NCBI GenBank assembly: GCA_016841765.1
Contig: JAENYN010000019.1
Coordinates: 1 to 64,000, forward strand
Source: Guptibacillus hwajinpoensis
GTDB lineage: Bacteria > Bacillota > Bacilli > Bacillales > Bacillaceae_O
Length of the DNA stretch: 64,000 nt
Direction: 5' to 3'
Part shown: piece after piece, positions 1-10,386 of the stretch
How positions within the stretch are numbered: position 1 is the stretch's first letter
Layout: the number at the start of each line of letters is the position of its first letter
Position numbers and translations under genes: made by a program
Notes under the pieces: model-generated
Seen by the model: only the letters and a program-made list of their open reading frames with translations
Databases searched by the model: none
What the model was told of the DNA's origin: nothing

Positions 1-11
1 GAGGCTTTCAG

Positions 12-48
12 CCGTAGAGCAAACCACCCGTTCTCACGGGTGGTTTTG
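12..48 (+). terminator. Rho-independent terminator of the upstream gene (outside the window)
   Basis: aaaccacccgttctcacgggtggtttt hairpin followed by T-rich sequence. Confidence 0.6.
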
Positions 49-325
49 ATTATGTCCAGGGGAACGACCTCCAGAACAGTCACAATGCCAGGCATTATCC
101 CACTGGATGACCCCCCAGAGAATGCCTGGCATTAAATGAGCACCAAACAACATCCGAAAGCATCCCTGATATTGCAGAAGTTTATTGCCTCGCAATTGCC
201 AGGCAATAAAAACCCCTCCGAAATCCGCCTGCATCTGCTCACGGCCCGCTTTTTCCTATTGTCCTTGCCCCCATAATATGCTACATTTATTGTATGGTAT
301 TGTGCGAATTTAGGAGGTGTAGGAT

Positions 326-562
326 GTGCTGCATACGATTTCAATCATCCTTTTAATTTTGGTCAGCCTTGGGCTGATTACGATGGTTCTGTTGCAATCC
401 GGTAAAAGTGCCGGTCTTTCCGGGGCGATTTCCGGTGGCGCAGAACAGTTATTCGGCAAGCAAAAAGCGCGCGGCATTGACGCTGTGCTTCATCGCATAA
501 CAGTTGTTTTATCGGTATTATTCTTCGTTCTCACAATTGCAGTAGCTTATCTTGGTGCATAA
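326..562 (+). CDS. secG: Preprotein translocase subunit SecG
   Basis: 78 aa, GTG start after taggaggtg; two TM segments and [29 protein letters not shown] motif. Confidence 0.93.
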   Translation: MLHTISIILLILVSLGLITMVLLQSGKSAGLSGAISGGAEQLFGKQKARGIDAVLHRITVVLSVLFFVLTIAVAYLGA

Positions 563-655
563 CGGAAGACCGGACAGCAGGGCATTTCGCCCTGCTGTTT
601 TTGCTTTGTTTTACAGCGGATAAATAATGGTGTTGTTTTTGGCCGCCGGCGATAT

Positions 656-760
656 GGCAGGAAAGCTTCTCGCTGCCGCGTGAAAGCGTCCTTGCATGGC
701 GTGAAAGACGATGGTTATGGCGTGAAAACACCCAAAAACATCATGAAAGAGAGCCGTTCG
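656..760 (+). repeat. Family A 21-bp degenerate tandem repeat (GGCGTGAAA-N12), about 5 units
   Basis: GGCAGGAAA, CCGCGTGAAA, GGCGTGAAA, GGCGTGAAA, ATCATGAAA cores spaced exactly 21 bp. Confidence 0.75.
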
Positions 761-988
761 GCGTACATATCCCTTTGCGGTTTTGGTTTTGCAGGTGACG
801 AAAGACGCAATGATAAAAACGGGGCTGGTTATCCATACGTTCACGATTATGGGAAGTTGTTTTCGGGAATAGTTGGTAAAGAGAAAACGGACGGAATAAG
901 TGTATCTTTAGACGCTTTTATGCATGGAAGGTACAATTGATAATTGGATACTAAAAGTGATTCATGAAAGACAAGGAGACGAGTTGTT

Positions 989-1732
989 ATGAAAATTGTT
1001 GCACCTAAACCATTTACATTCGAAGGCGGCAAGCGTGCCGTTCTGCTGCTTCACGGTTTTACCGGCAATACGGCTGATGTGCGGATGCTGGGCCGGTTTT
1101 TGCAGAAAAAAGGATATACGGCCCATGCCCCGCTTTACAGGGGCCATGGTGTTGAACCGGAAGAGCTTGTGAAATATACAGCCGAGGACTGGTGGCAGGA
1201 TGTGCTGGACGGCTATAATCACCTGAAAGACAGCGGGCATGAGGAGATTGCGGCTGTCGGACTGTCGCTTGGCGGTATTTTCTCTTTGAAACTGGGTTAT
1301 TCTAAACCTGTGAAAGCCGTCATTCCGATGTGTTCGCCAATCACGCCGAACTATGACCGCATGTCGGGCGGAATCCGCCGCTTTGCTCAGGAATACAAGA
1401 GCAAGGTCGGCAAAAGTGAAGAGGAAATCAAAGAGGAAATGGAAGCATTCGAGGGAACAGAGGAAAAGACACTGAAAAGCCTTGACAAACTTATCAGGGA
1501 TGTCCGTTCCCATATCGATATGATTTACGCACCGACATTTGTGGTGCAAGGCAGGCTGGATCATATGATCGATCTTGACAGTGCGAACATTATCCATGAT
1601 GAAGTGGAAGCTCACAAAAAGAAATTGAAATGGTATGAAGAATCCGGCCATGCCATCACGCTTGATAAACAGCGTGATGAAGTCGAACAGGACGTATATG
1701 AGTTTTTGGAGGAATTGGACTGGTCTGAATAA
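989..1732 (+). CDS. est: Carboxylesterase, alpha/beta hydrolase
   Basis: 247 aa; [15 protein letters not shown] nucleophile elbow, C-terminal GRLDHMID and SGHAITLD; located between secG and rnr. Confidence 0.88.
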   Translation: MKIVAPKPFTFEGGKRAVLLLHGFTGNTADVRMLGRFLQKKGYTAHAPLYRGHGVEPEELVKYTAEDWWQDVLDGYNHLKDSGHEEIAAVGLSLGGIFSLKLGYSKPVKAVIPMCSPITPNYDRMSGGIRRFAQEYKSKVGKSEEEIKEEMEAFEGTEEKTLKSLDKLIRDVRSHIDMIYAPTFVVQGRLDHMIDLDSANIIHDEVEAHKKKLKWYEESGHAITLDKQRDEVEQDVYEFLEELDWSE

Positions 1733-1797
1733 AGGCCATAGGCTGCCGGCTGAAAATGGTTCCGGCAGCCCTCCAATTTACATAAGGAGGGAAGCAG

Positions 1798-4143
1798 ATG
1801 GAGACCGATCAGCGTATCGAACAGCTGTTATCGTTTATGAGAGAAGAAGCATACAAGCCCCTGACTGTGCAGGAGCTTGAAGAAGCACTTGGCATGGAAG
1901 ATTCTGCAGAATTCAAGGAATTTGTGAAGGTGCTTGTCCAGATGGAGGAACAGGGCCTGATTGTACGGACGAGGAGCAACCGTTATGGCATACCGGAAAA
2001 AATGAACCTTCTACGCGGAAAAGTGATCAGCCATGCCCGAGGTTTTGCGTTTGTAAAGCCTGAACAGGAAGGCATGGAAGACATCTTTATCCCGCCAAAT
2101 GAAGTGAACAGCGCCATGAACGGCGACCGGGTGCTTGTGCGCGTGAGTCCGCGCCAGTCGGGCTCCAGGCAGGAAGGTGTCATTATCCGGATCCTTGAGC
2201 GCGGCGTCAAGCAGGTTGTAGGAACCTACCAGGAAAGCCGCAATTTCGGATTTGTGCTGCCGGACGACAAGCGGATCACCAATGACATTTTCATTCCGAA
2301 AGGATCGACCAACGGAGCAGTCGACGGGCACAAGGTTGTCGCGAAACTCGTCAGCTATCCGGAAGGCCGGATGAGTGCCGAAGGTGAAATCATTGAAATC
2401 CTTGGTCATAAAAACGATCCGGGCATCGATATTTTATCCATCATTTACAAACACGGGCTTCCGGGTGAATTTCCGGAAGAAGCGCTCGAACAGGCCAATT
2501 CGGTACCTGATGAAGTGCCGGAAGAAGAAATGAAAAACAGGCGCGACCTCCGCGACCAGACGATTGTCACAATCGACGGGGCAGATGCCAAGGATTTGGA
2601 TGATGCCGTCACGGTAACAAAACTGGACAACGGCAATTACAAGCTCGGCGTCCATATTGCCGATGTTTCCCACTATGTGAAAGAAGGCTCGCCGATTGAT
2701 GTGGAAGCATACGAGCGCGGGACAAGTGTCTATCTCGTCGACCGCGTCATCCCGATGATTCCGCATCGGCTCTCAAACGGCATCTGCAGCCTGAATCCGA
2801 AGGTGAACCGCCTCACGCTCTCCTGCGAAATGGAAATCAATCCGCAGGGCGAAGTCGTGAATCATGAGATTTTCCAGAGTGTCATTAAAACGACCGAGCG
2901 GATGACGTATCAAAATGTGCGCAAAATCCTTGAGGACCGCGACGAAGAAGTGATGGAACAGTATAAAAATCTTGTCCCGATGTTCGAGCTAATGGGCGAA
3001 CTCGCCAGCATTCTTACTAAAAAACGGATGGCGCGCGGCGCGATCGACTTTGATTTTAGCGAAGCAAAAATCATTGTCGACGAAGACAGCCATCCGACAG
3101 ACGTGGTGCTGCGCGAGCGGTCAGTTGCAGAACGCCTCATCGAAGAGTTCATGCTGGCTGCCAACGAAACGGTCGCAGAGCATTTCCACTGGATGGACGT
3201 GCCGTTCATCTACCGGATCCATGAAGACCCGAACGAGGAAAAACTGCATAAGTTCTTTGAGTTCATCACCAACTTCGGTTATGTCGTGAAAGGATCGGCC
3301 AATGACATCCACCCGCGGGCGCTGCAGAAGATCATTGATGAAATAGAAGGGACACCGGAAGAAACAGTGATCTCGACTGTCATGCTCCGGTCGATGCAGC
3401 AGGCGAAGTATTCGGCAGAAAGCCTTGGTCACTTCGGTTTATCGGCAGAGTTCTACACACATTTCACGTCGCCGATCCGGCGTTATCCGGACTTGATCGT
3501 CCACCGCCTGATCCGCGAATATCTCATCAAGAAAAATGTGGATGAAAAGACACGCAGCAACTGGGCTAACAAGCTGCCGGAAATCGCCGATCACACTTCG
3601 GAAATGGAGCGGCGGGCGGTTGATGCCGAACGTGAAACCGATGATTTGAAAAAAGCTGAGTATATGGAAGATAAAATCGGTGAAGAGTTTGACGGCATGA
3701 TCAGTTCAGTTACGAACTTCGGCCTGTTCGTCGAGCTGCCGAACACCATTGAAGGCCTTGTCCATGTCAGCTACCTGACAGACGATTACTACCGCTATGA
3801 TGAGCAGCATTACGCGATGATCGGGGAGCGGACCGGCAAAGTGTTCCGAATCGGGGATGAAATCACGGTCAGGGTCATCAACGTCAATAAAGATGAACGC
3901 GCCATCGACTTTGAAGTCGTCGGCATGAAAGGAACACCGAAACGGCGGAGCGGAGAAGCGCCAAAAGTGATTCAGAGCGGAAACCGCGGCAATAAAGGCG
4001 GCGGCAAGCCAGGAAACGGCAAAGAACAGGGAAAATCCAAAAAAGGCCGCGGGAAAGCGAAAGCGGCCAAGGATAAAAAAGGCAACGGCAATAAACCGTT
4101 TTACCAGAACGTTGCCAAGAAGAAAAAGAAAAAGCGCAAGTAA
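1798..4143 (+). CDS. rnr: Ribonuclease R
   Basis: 781 aa; RNB motif [30 protein letters not shown]1 domain, Lys-rich tail. Confidence 0.96.
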   Translation: METDQRIEQLLSFMREEAYKPLTVQELEEALGMEDSAEFKEFVKVLVQMEEQGLIVRTRSNRYGIPEKMNLLRGKVISHARGFAFVKPEQEGMEDIFIPPNEVNSAMNGDRVLVRVSPRQSGSRQEGVIIRILERGVKQVVGTYQESRNFGFVLPDDKRITNDIFIPKGSTNGAVDGHKVVAKLVSYPEGRMSAEGEIIEILGHKNDPGIDILSIIYKHGLPGEFPEEALEQANSVPDEVPEEEMKNRRDLRDQTIVTIDGADAKDLDDAVTVTKLDNGNYKLGVHIADVSHYVKEGSPIDVEAYERGTSVYLVDRVIPMIPHRLSNGICSLNPKVNRLTLSCEMEINPQGEVVNHEIFQSVIKTTERMTYQNVRKILEDRDEEVMEQYKNLVPMFELMGELASILTKKRMARGAIDFDFSEAKIIVDEDSHPTDVVLRERSVAERLIEEFMLAANETVAEHFHWMDVPFIYRIHEDPNEEKLHKFFEFITNFGYVVKGSANDIHPRALQKIIDEIEGTPEETVISTVMLRSMQQAKYSAESLGHFGLSAEFYTHFTSPIRRYPDLIVHRLIREYLIKKNVDEKTRSNWANKLPEIADHTSEMERRAVDAERETDDLKKAEYMEDKIGEEFDGMISSVTNFGLFVELPNTIEGLVHVSYLTDDYYRYDEQHYAMIGERTGKVFRIGDEITVRVINVNKDERAIDFEVVGMKGTPKRRSGEAPKVIQSGNRGNKGGGKPGNGKEQGKSKKGRGKAKAAKDKKGNGNKPFYQNVAKKKKKKRK

Positions 4144-4148
4144 TGGAT

Positions 4149-4180
4149 AGAGCAGCTGATTGTGACCGGTCGGCTGCTCT
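4149..4180 (+). terminator. Terminator-like hairpin after rnr
   Basis: GAGCAGC...GCTGCTC stem. Confidence 0.5.
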
Positions 4181-4213
4181 TGTGTTTTGAGTGAAAAAGG
4201 GCATGATAACACG

Positions 4214-4291
4214 TTTAAACAAACGTTTATTTAGCCGCCGCTCCCTTCAGCTATCAAAGGCTGGATCATTGTTAAACAAACGTTTGCTTAA
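4214..4291. promoter_or_regulatory. Two near-identical 20-bp palindromes upstream of smpB
   Basis: TTTAAACAAACGTTTATTTA (4214-4233) and TTAAACAAACGTTTGCTTAA (4272-4291). Confidence 0.55.
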
Positions 4292-4383
4292 TTCTTTAGC
4301 CAGCTATCCCCCTTCGGTTTTCTTTCATTTAAGCAGTCATTTTGATATAATATAAGTTACGGTTAGACGAGGAGGCAGAAGAC

Positions 4384-4854
4384 ATGGCACGACGAGATAA
4401 CAATGTTTTAGCACAAAACCGTAAAGCAAGGCATGACTATCATGTTGAGGAAACGTTCGAGGCCGGCATCGTCCTGCAGGGGACAGAAATCAAGTCGCTC
4501 CGGGCCGGAAAGGCGAACTTGAAAGACTCGTTTGCCCGTGTTGAAAACGGGGAAGTGTTCCTTCATAACATGCATATCAGCCCATATGAGCAGGGGAACC
4601 GTTACAATCATGATCCGCTTCGTACGCGGAAGCTTCTGCTTCATAAAAAAGAGATCAGCAAGCTGATCGGCCTTTCAAAAGAAGAGGGATACACGCTCGT
4701 ACCGCTTAAAATGTATATCAAGCACGGCTATGCGAAAGTGCTGCTTGGTGTTGCCAAAGGTAAAAAGAAATTCGATAAGCGTGAAGACTTGAAGCGGAAA
4801 GAAGCGAAACGTGAAATCCAGCGGTCAGTAAAAGAGAAGCTGCGCGGCCTGTAA
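4384..4854 (+). CDS. smpB: SsrA-binding protein SmpB
   Basis: 156 aa; [32 protein letters not shown], immediately upstream of ssrA. Confidence 0.97.
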   Translation: MARRDNNVLAQNRKARHDYHVEETFEAGIVLQGTEIKSLRAGKANLKDSFARVENGEVFLHNMHISPYEQGNRYNHDPLRTRKLLLHKKEISKLIGLSKEEGYTLVPLKMYIKHGYAKVLLGVAKGKKKFDKREDLKRKEAKREIQRSVKEKLRGL

Positions 4855-5015
4855 AGAAGATTTCCACCTATTGGCGGAAGGATTCCGTATAAAAGACTTG
4901 AAAATAAGAACAAATGTGCTATAATAGGTAGTGTCGTTGAGATAAACAACGCACATTGATAACCGAATATAGATCATAAGCTGATCTATCCGTTTCGGTT
5001 CTCCACTTTCATATT

Positions 5016-5369
5016 GGGGACGATCCGGATTCGACAGGGGTAGGTCGAGCTTAAGTTGCGAGCCGAGTCGGCAATCTCGTTAAACTGCCAACGCCTATAA
5101 CTGGCAAAGAAAACAATTTCGCATTAGCAGCGTAAGCTGACTAATGGATCCTCCCTCCATCGCCCGTGTGGTAGGGTCAGGGTCCCAAATTAAGCGGGCT
5201 ACGCCGGATTCCGCCGTCTGAGGATGAAGGAAGAGAACAATCAGGCTAGCTGCACGGAAGCCCGTCGATAGGCCGAAGTGTCAGCGAATCGCCAATATAT
5301 CGACTACGCTCGTAGATACTTAAGTGCCGATGCTTCTGGACGTGGGTTCGACTCCCACCGTCTCCACCA
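5016..5369 (+). ncRNA. ssrA: Transfer-messenger RNA
   Basis: GGGGACGATCCGGATTCGACAGGGG 5' end; GGGTTCGACTCCCACCGTCTCCACCA T-arm, acceptor and CCA; tag frame GGC AAA GAA AAC AAT TTC GCA TTA GCA GCG TAA. Confidence 0.96.
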
Positions 5370-5397
5370 AATACATATTTGGTGGTTTTTTATTTTT
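5364..5397 (+). terminator. ssrA terminator overlapping the encoded CCA end
   Basis: CCACCAAAT-acat-ATTTGGTGG stem then ttttttattttt. Confidence 0.75.
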
Positions 5398-5489
5398 GTG
5401 TGTAACGTAAAGCATAAGATTTCCAAATGGACAGTTTATGCTTTACAGATATGAATAAATGCGAATTACACAAAATGCACTGTCTTTTT

Positions 5490-5972
5490 CTATAGAAAAA
5501 CATGTAAAAGCAAAAATCCGAAAAATACGAATGCCATTGTATAGTGAAATCTCCTTCTTCTCCCCGATGCTTTCCATCTTCTCAATAGACCACTGTATAA
5601 CAGAACGATGAGAATGCTGATCGCGACACTGCCGCTTATTGTTTTGGCTCTCCAAAGATGTTCCAGATGTGCATAAATCATAATCGCGGCGTGAATCAAG
5701 ATTAGTAAGGAAGCGGTTACCGCGATAGGGATATGATACTTCATCATCTTTTTAGAAATTTTCGCAAGCTTAATCTTCACATTTCTGATTTTGCTTTTTC
5801 GGATGAGGAGGAATACGAAATACATATTGATGTTTATTAGAAATAAAACAAATGCGAACTGTGCGACTAATTTCCCTATTAATACAGCGCTGGAATCATA
5901 TCCTTGATACATACTCCACAATATAATGATGAAGATTGTTAGGAAATTTACCGTTAGCCATCGAGCAATCAT
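5490..5972 (-). CDS. Multi-TM membrane protein, possibly ferric-reductase/cytochrome b-like
   Basis: 160 aa, about 4-5 hydrophobic helices, His residues in TM segments (YHIPIAV, LIHAAIMIYAH, HYTMAFVF). Confidence 0.6.
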   Translation of the reverse strand: MIARWLTVNFLTIFIIILWSMYQGYDSSAVLIGKLVAQFAFVLFLININMYFVFLLIRKSKIRNVKIKLAKISKKMMKYHIPIAVTASLLILIHAAIMIYAHLEHLWRAKTISGSVAISILIVLLYSGLLRRWKASGRRRRFHYTMAFVFFGFLLLHVFL

Positions 5973-6094
5973 CGCACCCCTCCGGTTTTAATCCAATATA
6001 ACATGTTTAAAAGCAGGTTCCTTTTTCGTTCATGAGGTTTTAAGTCTTTACCTTTTTTAAGTTGAGTATTATTTCTTTTACCTTTTTTGGTGCA

Positions 6095-6436
6095 TTAAAT
6101 ATTTTGAGCGTATTGATCATTAGGGGTTTTATTTAGCATGACATATATGCTTGCGTTTGATGAACCATTATTGGTAAATGCAAATTCTTCATTGCCGTCA
6201 CAGACAAGGACATCATCCTTTTGTGCAGGAACTTCTTTTCCGTTTATTGTAAAAGCGCCTTCTCCTTGTAAAACAAGTAAATAAACATTTGTGCCCGGAT
6301 GCTTATGTGCAGGCAAAGACTGACCAGGCTGAAAATTAAGAACAAATACTGTGCTTTCTTGTTCTTTGAAAATAATTCGTTTCGTAAACTTTTCGTTATT
6401 AAATTCAACATATTCGTTAAGGTTCTGTTTTTTCAT
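6095..6436 (-). CDS. Cupin-domain protein
   Basis: PAHKHPGTNVYLLVLQGEGAFTINGKE; start inferred at MKKQNLNEYVEF. Confidence 0.8.
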   Translation of the reverse strand: MKKQNLNEYVEFNNEKFTKRIIFKEQESTVFVLNFQPGQSLPAHKHPGTNVYLLVLQGEGAFTINGKEVPAQKDDVLVCDGNEEFAFTNNGSSNASIYVMLNKTPNDQYAQNI

Positions 6437-6534
6437 TTTTATTCCTCCCAATTCATCGTTTTTAAAATTTTGAATTCTTTTTTCAAGTATGTTTTTCCCT
6501 GCATGATGTAATTTAATCGTTTATTTATTGAAAA

Positions 6535-6720
6535 GGCTGTGTTAAAGCTCAATGATTTTTCACTAGTTGATTGGAGTGGAAGGTGCGAGACTCCTCGAAA
6601 CTAAAAACCAATTTAATTCGTGCGATGTCCATTCGAAGAAGCTCATTTAATGTCCTGCGGGACTAGCGGGACAGGTGAGCCCCCGCAGGAGCCATGCGCT
6701 ATGATGAGGCTCACCGCCCG
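6535..6720 (+). repeat. Bacillaceae GC-rich imperfect-palindrome interspersed repeat, copy 1 (interrupted)
   Basis: ttgattggagtggaaggtgcgagactcct ... gcgggactagcgggacaggtgag shared with 29664-29856. Confidence 0.7.
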
Positions 6721-7068
6721 ATTAAGTGCCCATATATTGAATATGATGAAGTTGATTATTTAAATAAACATTATGAGATTTTTTAAGCGTTTCTACTTTT
6801 TCTCCTAAAGAAAAAGACTCGTTCCCTTTCTATTGAAAAGCTGCCTTTTTTTTCACCATGTTCGGCCGAGATGAAAGGAATTACTAAGGGGGTGCAGGTT
6901 CGCATACACCGGGGAGGAGAGATGCTTTTCTAGTGCAGCATACTCCTGAAGAATGCTGATTTTAATAAAGGGACGTTAAAACATATGGAGAACTTGTGCG
7001 ATAAAGAAAGGGCTCCCGAAGAGTGGAAGCCCATTATGAAAGGATTTGTTTTTTTCAGCTTGCCTGAC

Positions 7069-8193
7069 TTACACAGCGCAGCGATTTGGACCCATTTCCA
7101 TTTCACGGCGTTCGTTCAAACTTGGATTGAGCTTGCCCATGTTCGTCTTGCGGATTTCCTGGTGACTGTTGGGCTGAGGCGGCAGGTCATCCGTGACAAG
7201 ATGTCTGAATTTTTCTTCTCCCTGTATGTTTAACCCTTCGTTTTTCTTATACAATTCCTCCAACTTTGCCAAAACCTTGCCGCTGTTATTTATTTCTTCC
7301 ATCGTTCCAAAGTGGGCAGGCAAGACGAGTAAGTCCTGCGACAGATCCTGATATCGGTCATATAACGTGTTATGCAAGTCATCGACCCAGTCTTCGGCTT
7401 TGCCAGCCAGGTCAGGGCGGCCAATGGATTCTACAAACAAAATATCACCTGTCAGCAAATACTTGTTATCCACAATGAAACTGGTGCTGCCGATCGTATG
7501 GCCCGGCGAGTAAAAAGCAGAAATGGTGACAGCATCTCCGACCGTTACCTCTGTACCATCCTGCAACTTATTATAGTCAAGTGCTACCCCCTCATCATCT
7601 TTTGGCGGGAAATAGTAGTCTGCATTGGCTTGGTCTGCCAGTGTTTTCCCTCCTGAAATATGGTCGGCATGAAGATGGGTATCCAACACAACCGTAATGG
7701 CTGCATTTTTTTCCTCAGCAAAATCCGTAAAGGTTTCTGTCATTCTGACAGGGTCGACAACAGCTGCTTCACGGTTGCTGATAATCATATACGAAAGGCA
7801 TCCTTTTCCAAGCCGCAGGAACTGATAGAGTTCACCTCCACCTGAAAGGTCCCCAATTTTAATCGGTTCAAGGTGCTCACTCCAGGCTGTCATTCCACCT
7901 TTCAAATAGGTGGCATTTTCCACACCTGCCTCTGTCAGCATTTTTACTGCATCCTGGGAAGAGACTCCTTTTGCACAAACTACGTAAATGGTCTGGTCTT
8001 CAGGAAGCTTATCTTTTACCTTATCCACCTGGTTCTCCAGTTGATTATAGGGAATATTCAAGCTATGGACATTTTCACCTTCGATCGTCCAATCTCTGTA
8101 GTCTGTCTCAGAACGGACGTCGAGGATGAACACTTCCTCTTTTACAAGGACTTTTTGGGCCAGTTTTTTTGCTGTCAGTGGTTTGAGTGACAA
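7069..8193 (-). CDS. Rhodanese plus MBL-fold (ETHE1/CstB-like persulfide dioxygenase/sulfurtransferase)
   Basis: 374 aa; N-terminal rhodanese loop CAKGVSS; MBL motif THLHADHISGG and GHTIGSTSF, TGDILF. Confidence 0.82.
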   Translation of the reverse strand: MSLKPLTAKKLAQKVLVKEEVFILDVRSETDYRDWTIEGENVHSLNIPYNQLENQVDKVKDKLPEDQTIYVVCAKGVSSQDAVKMLTEAGVENATYLKGGMTAWSEHLEPIKIGDLSGGGELYQFLRLGKGCLSYMIISNREAAVVDPVRMTETFTDFAEEKNAAITVVLDTHLHADHISGGKTLADQANADYYFPPKDDEGVALDYNKLQDGTEVTVGDAVTISAFYSPGHTIGSTSFIVDNKYLLTGDILFVESIGRPDLAGKAEDWVDDLHNTLYDRYQDLSQDLLVLPAHFGTMEEINNSGKVLAKLEELYKKNEGLNIQGEEKFRHLVTDDLPPQPNSHQEIRKTNMGKLNPSLNERREMEMGPNRCAV

Positions 8194-8451
8194 TCCAATC
8201 CCTCCAATGGTAAGTAAATGTAATTGAAGGCTTGTTAAAGTTAAAAAGCTGAATCAAGGCGGCAACAAATTTTCCCTAAAAGCTATGATGAGACGTTTCT
8301 ATTAAAAATACCACACAAGGTACTATGATAAACGAAGAGTTCCTTTCCCTCATAATCGCACATCTCAATGAAGCAACGGTAAATGCCTCCTGTTGATAAA
8401 TTCTTATACGATAAAAGAGGATTCCGGCATATTTACCGGAACCCCCTTTTA

Positions 8452-9924
8452 TCACTCTTCAACTTTTATTTGGCCCATCATCCCTGCGTCCTCATGCTCA
8501 AGAATATGGCAATGGTACATGAAAGTCCCTTTGTAGTCCCAGGTTGCCAGGACTTCAACTTCCTCACCGGGATAGACGAGAACCGTGTCCTTCCAGCCCC
8601 TTTCATTCGGGGGAGGGGGATTTCCATCTCTGCTCAGCACCTGAAACTGGACGCCGTGCACGTGGAATGGATGCGCGAGTCCGCCTTCATTGCCCATCAT
8701 CTGCATCATGCCCATCTTCGGATTGGTGATTCTCCAAATTTCAGGTTCATGAAGTTTAAGAACTTCGTCGATTCGGTTAATATCCATTTGCTTGCCGTTG
8801 ATATTGACCATGGGCCCCATTCCCTGCATCGCAAATTCCCTTGTGCGTTTGGCTGTGCTTCGGTCAGGCTCCGGGATATCGGCGAGTTTGTCAGGCAGCG
8901 GACTACCATTTCCTTTCTTATTATCGACACGGAATTCAATGAAAGGAGTGCCGCTGTCAGTCAACTGAACGGTTTCCCCTTCTTTATAGTCAGAAAAATC
9001 AACGATGATTTCCGCCCGTTCTCCGGGTGAAAGTGTAAGTGAATCCATTTCTACCGGCTTTTCCAGCAGCCCGCCGTCACTGGCGATTTGATGGAAGGAT
9101 TCTCCGTTATCAAGCTGGAAATCATATATTCGTGCATTGGAACCATTCAACAGCCGGAACCGTACTTTTCCACGAGGGACGTCTTTATAAGGATTAATTG
9201 TTCCATTGACGGTAACTGTGTCACCGTGCAATCCCATCATGACATCCGGCATATTCAGGTTATATGTAATATTGCCGTCTTCGGTGAAGGTTCGGTCCTG
9301 AACGATGAGCGGAATGTCATCGACGCCGTATTCCTTTGGAATATCCAGGGATTTGGAGTTTTCATCATCAATATAAAAAAGTCCTGCCATTCCTTTGTAA
9401 ACCTGCCTGCCGGTTTCATCCAGCAAGTGAGGATGATACCACATTGTGCCTGCTGGCTGGTTAATCTTAAACTCAGGTTCCCATACGGTTCCGTCGTCAA
9501 TTACGGTGTGCGGCCCGCCGTCATCCTCGCCGTCTATTTCCAGGCCATGCCAATGGACTGTCGTTTCTTCGCCGATTTGGTTCTCGACTTTCATTTGCAC
9601 CTGTTCGCCCGTTTTTACACGGATAAGCGGTCCGAGATAGTCACCATTGAAACCAAGAGTGTCGGCTTCCTTGCCTGGAAAAAATTCTTTCTTGCCTTTT
9701 TGGGCCTTTAAGTGAAATTCAGCTTTATTCGGATCAGGATTTTGATCTTTAAGTACAGGAGGGATGGGCAATTCCTTTTCCCACTTTGCCAGCTGAGGGT
9801 TCACGAGGTCGTCCATTGCTTTGACGTTCATTGCCCGGCTGTTTTCTTCTGTCAGAAAGTAGACGGTAATTGTACCGGCAACAACAATGACGGCTGCAAT
9901 CCAGAGGTCAACAAACTTTTTCAT
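8452..9924 (-). CDS. Multicopper oxidase
   Basis: 490 aa; TTVHWHGLEIDGEDDGGPH, TMWYHPHLL, HPFHVHGVQF, TFMYHCHILEHEDAGMM; N-terminal membrane anchor/signal. Confidence 0.9.
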   Translation of the reverse strand: MKKFVDLWIAAVIVVAGTITVYFLTEENSRAMNVKAMDDLVNPQLAKWEKELPIPPVLKDQNPDPNKAEFHLKAQKGKKEFFPGKEADTLGFNGDYLGPLIRVKTGEQVQMKVENQIGEETTVHWHGLEIDGEDDGGPHTVIDDGTVWEPEFKINQPAGTMWYHPHLLDETGRQVYKGMAGLFYIDDENSKSLDIPKEYGVDDIPLIVQDRTFTEDGNITYNLNMPDVMMGLHGDTVTVNGTINPYKDVPRGKVRFRLLNGSNARIYDFQLDNGESFHQIASDGGLLEKPVEMDSLTLSPGERAEIIVDFSDYKEGETVQLTDSGTPFIEFRVDNKKGNGSPLPDKLADIPEPDRSTAKRTREFAMQGMGPMVNINGKQMDINRIDEVLKLHEPEIWRITNPKMGMMQMMGNEGGLAHPFHVHGVQFQVLSRDGNPPPPNERGWKDTVLVYPGEEVEVLATWDYKGTFMYHCHILEHEDAGMMGQIKVEE

Positions 9925-9939
9925 GCTTAAAACTCCTTA

Positions 9940-10065
9940 TCACTTGTTGTTTTTCAAGGCCAGTCTGACAGCAATGTAGACAACTGCTCCCATGACAAGC
10001 AAGTTGACTATATAGGCAAGGATACCGAATCCCATTGCCTGGCTCATCATGCCCTGCATTCCCAT
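9940..10065 (-). CDS. 41-aa single-TM protein upstream of the multicopper oxidase
   Basis: MGMQGMMSQAMGFGILAYIVNLLVMGAVVYIAVRLALKNNK with RBS gaaaggagaa upstream of the ATG. Confidence 0.65.
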   Translation of the reverse strand: MGMQGMMSQAMGFGILAYIVNLLVMGAVVYIAVRLALKNNK

Positions 10066-10386
10066 ACAAATTCTCCTTTCCGGTACGATAATGGATAAAT
10101 GGATATCTATATTAAATTTCACAAGTCTATTTGTTATAAACCCGTTATCATAACAATATGTGAACAAAGTAAGGCAGACTTTCCGTCTGCCTTTTTAGGG
10201 ATGTTAGTCAGTTTAGACATGGGGTTATTTGCTTGCCTGTTTAACAAAGTGCATGACAATGGCGGTTGGAGTTTGCTCTGATGCGTCAGGATGATGTGCC
10301 CATCAAAATCCTTTTTAAGAGAAAAATATTTTCTTGAGTGGTGAAATAAAATGGTTTTTAGAAAGAGGAAAAGGGGGGGAGTGCCT

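Noticed and set aside
2011-2766. Long minus-strand ORFs antisense to rnr (and similar antisense ORFs elsewhere, e.g. 31707..32357, 45850..46464)
   Set aside because: Shadow ORFs opposite well-supported coding genes in GC-moderate sequence.
5364-6530. Integrative element inserted at the ssrA 3' end
   Set aside because: tmRNA ends are common integration sites and the next ~1 kb is AT-rich, but I saw no integrase and no duplicated ssrA 3' end (att) nearby.
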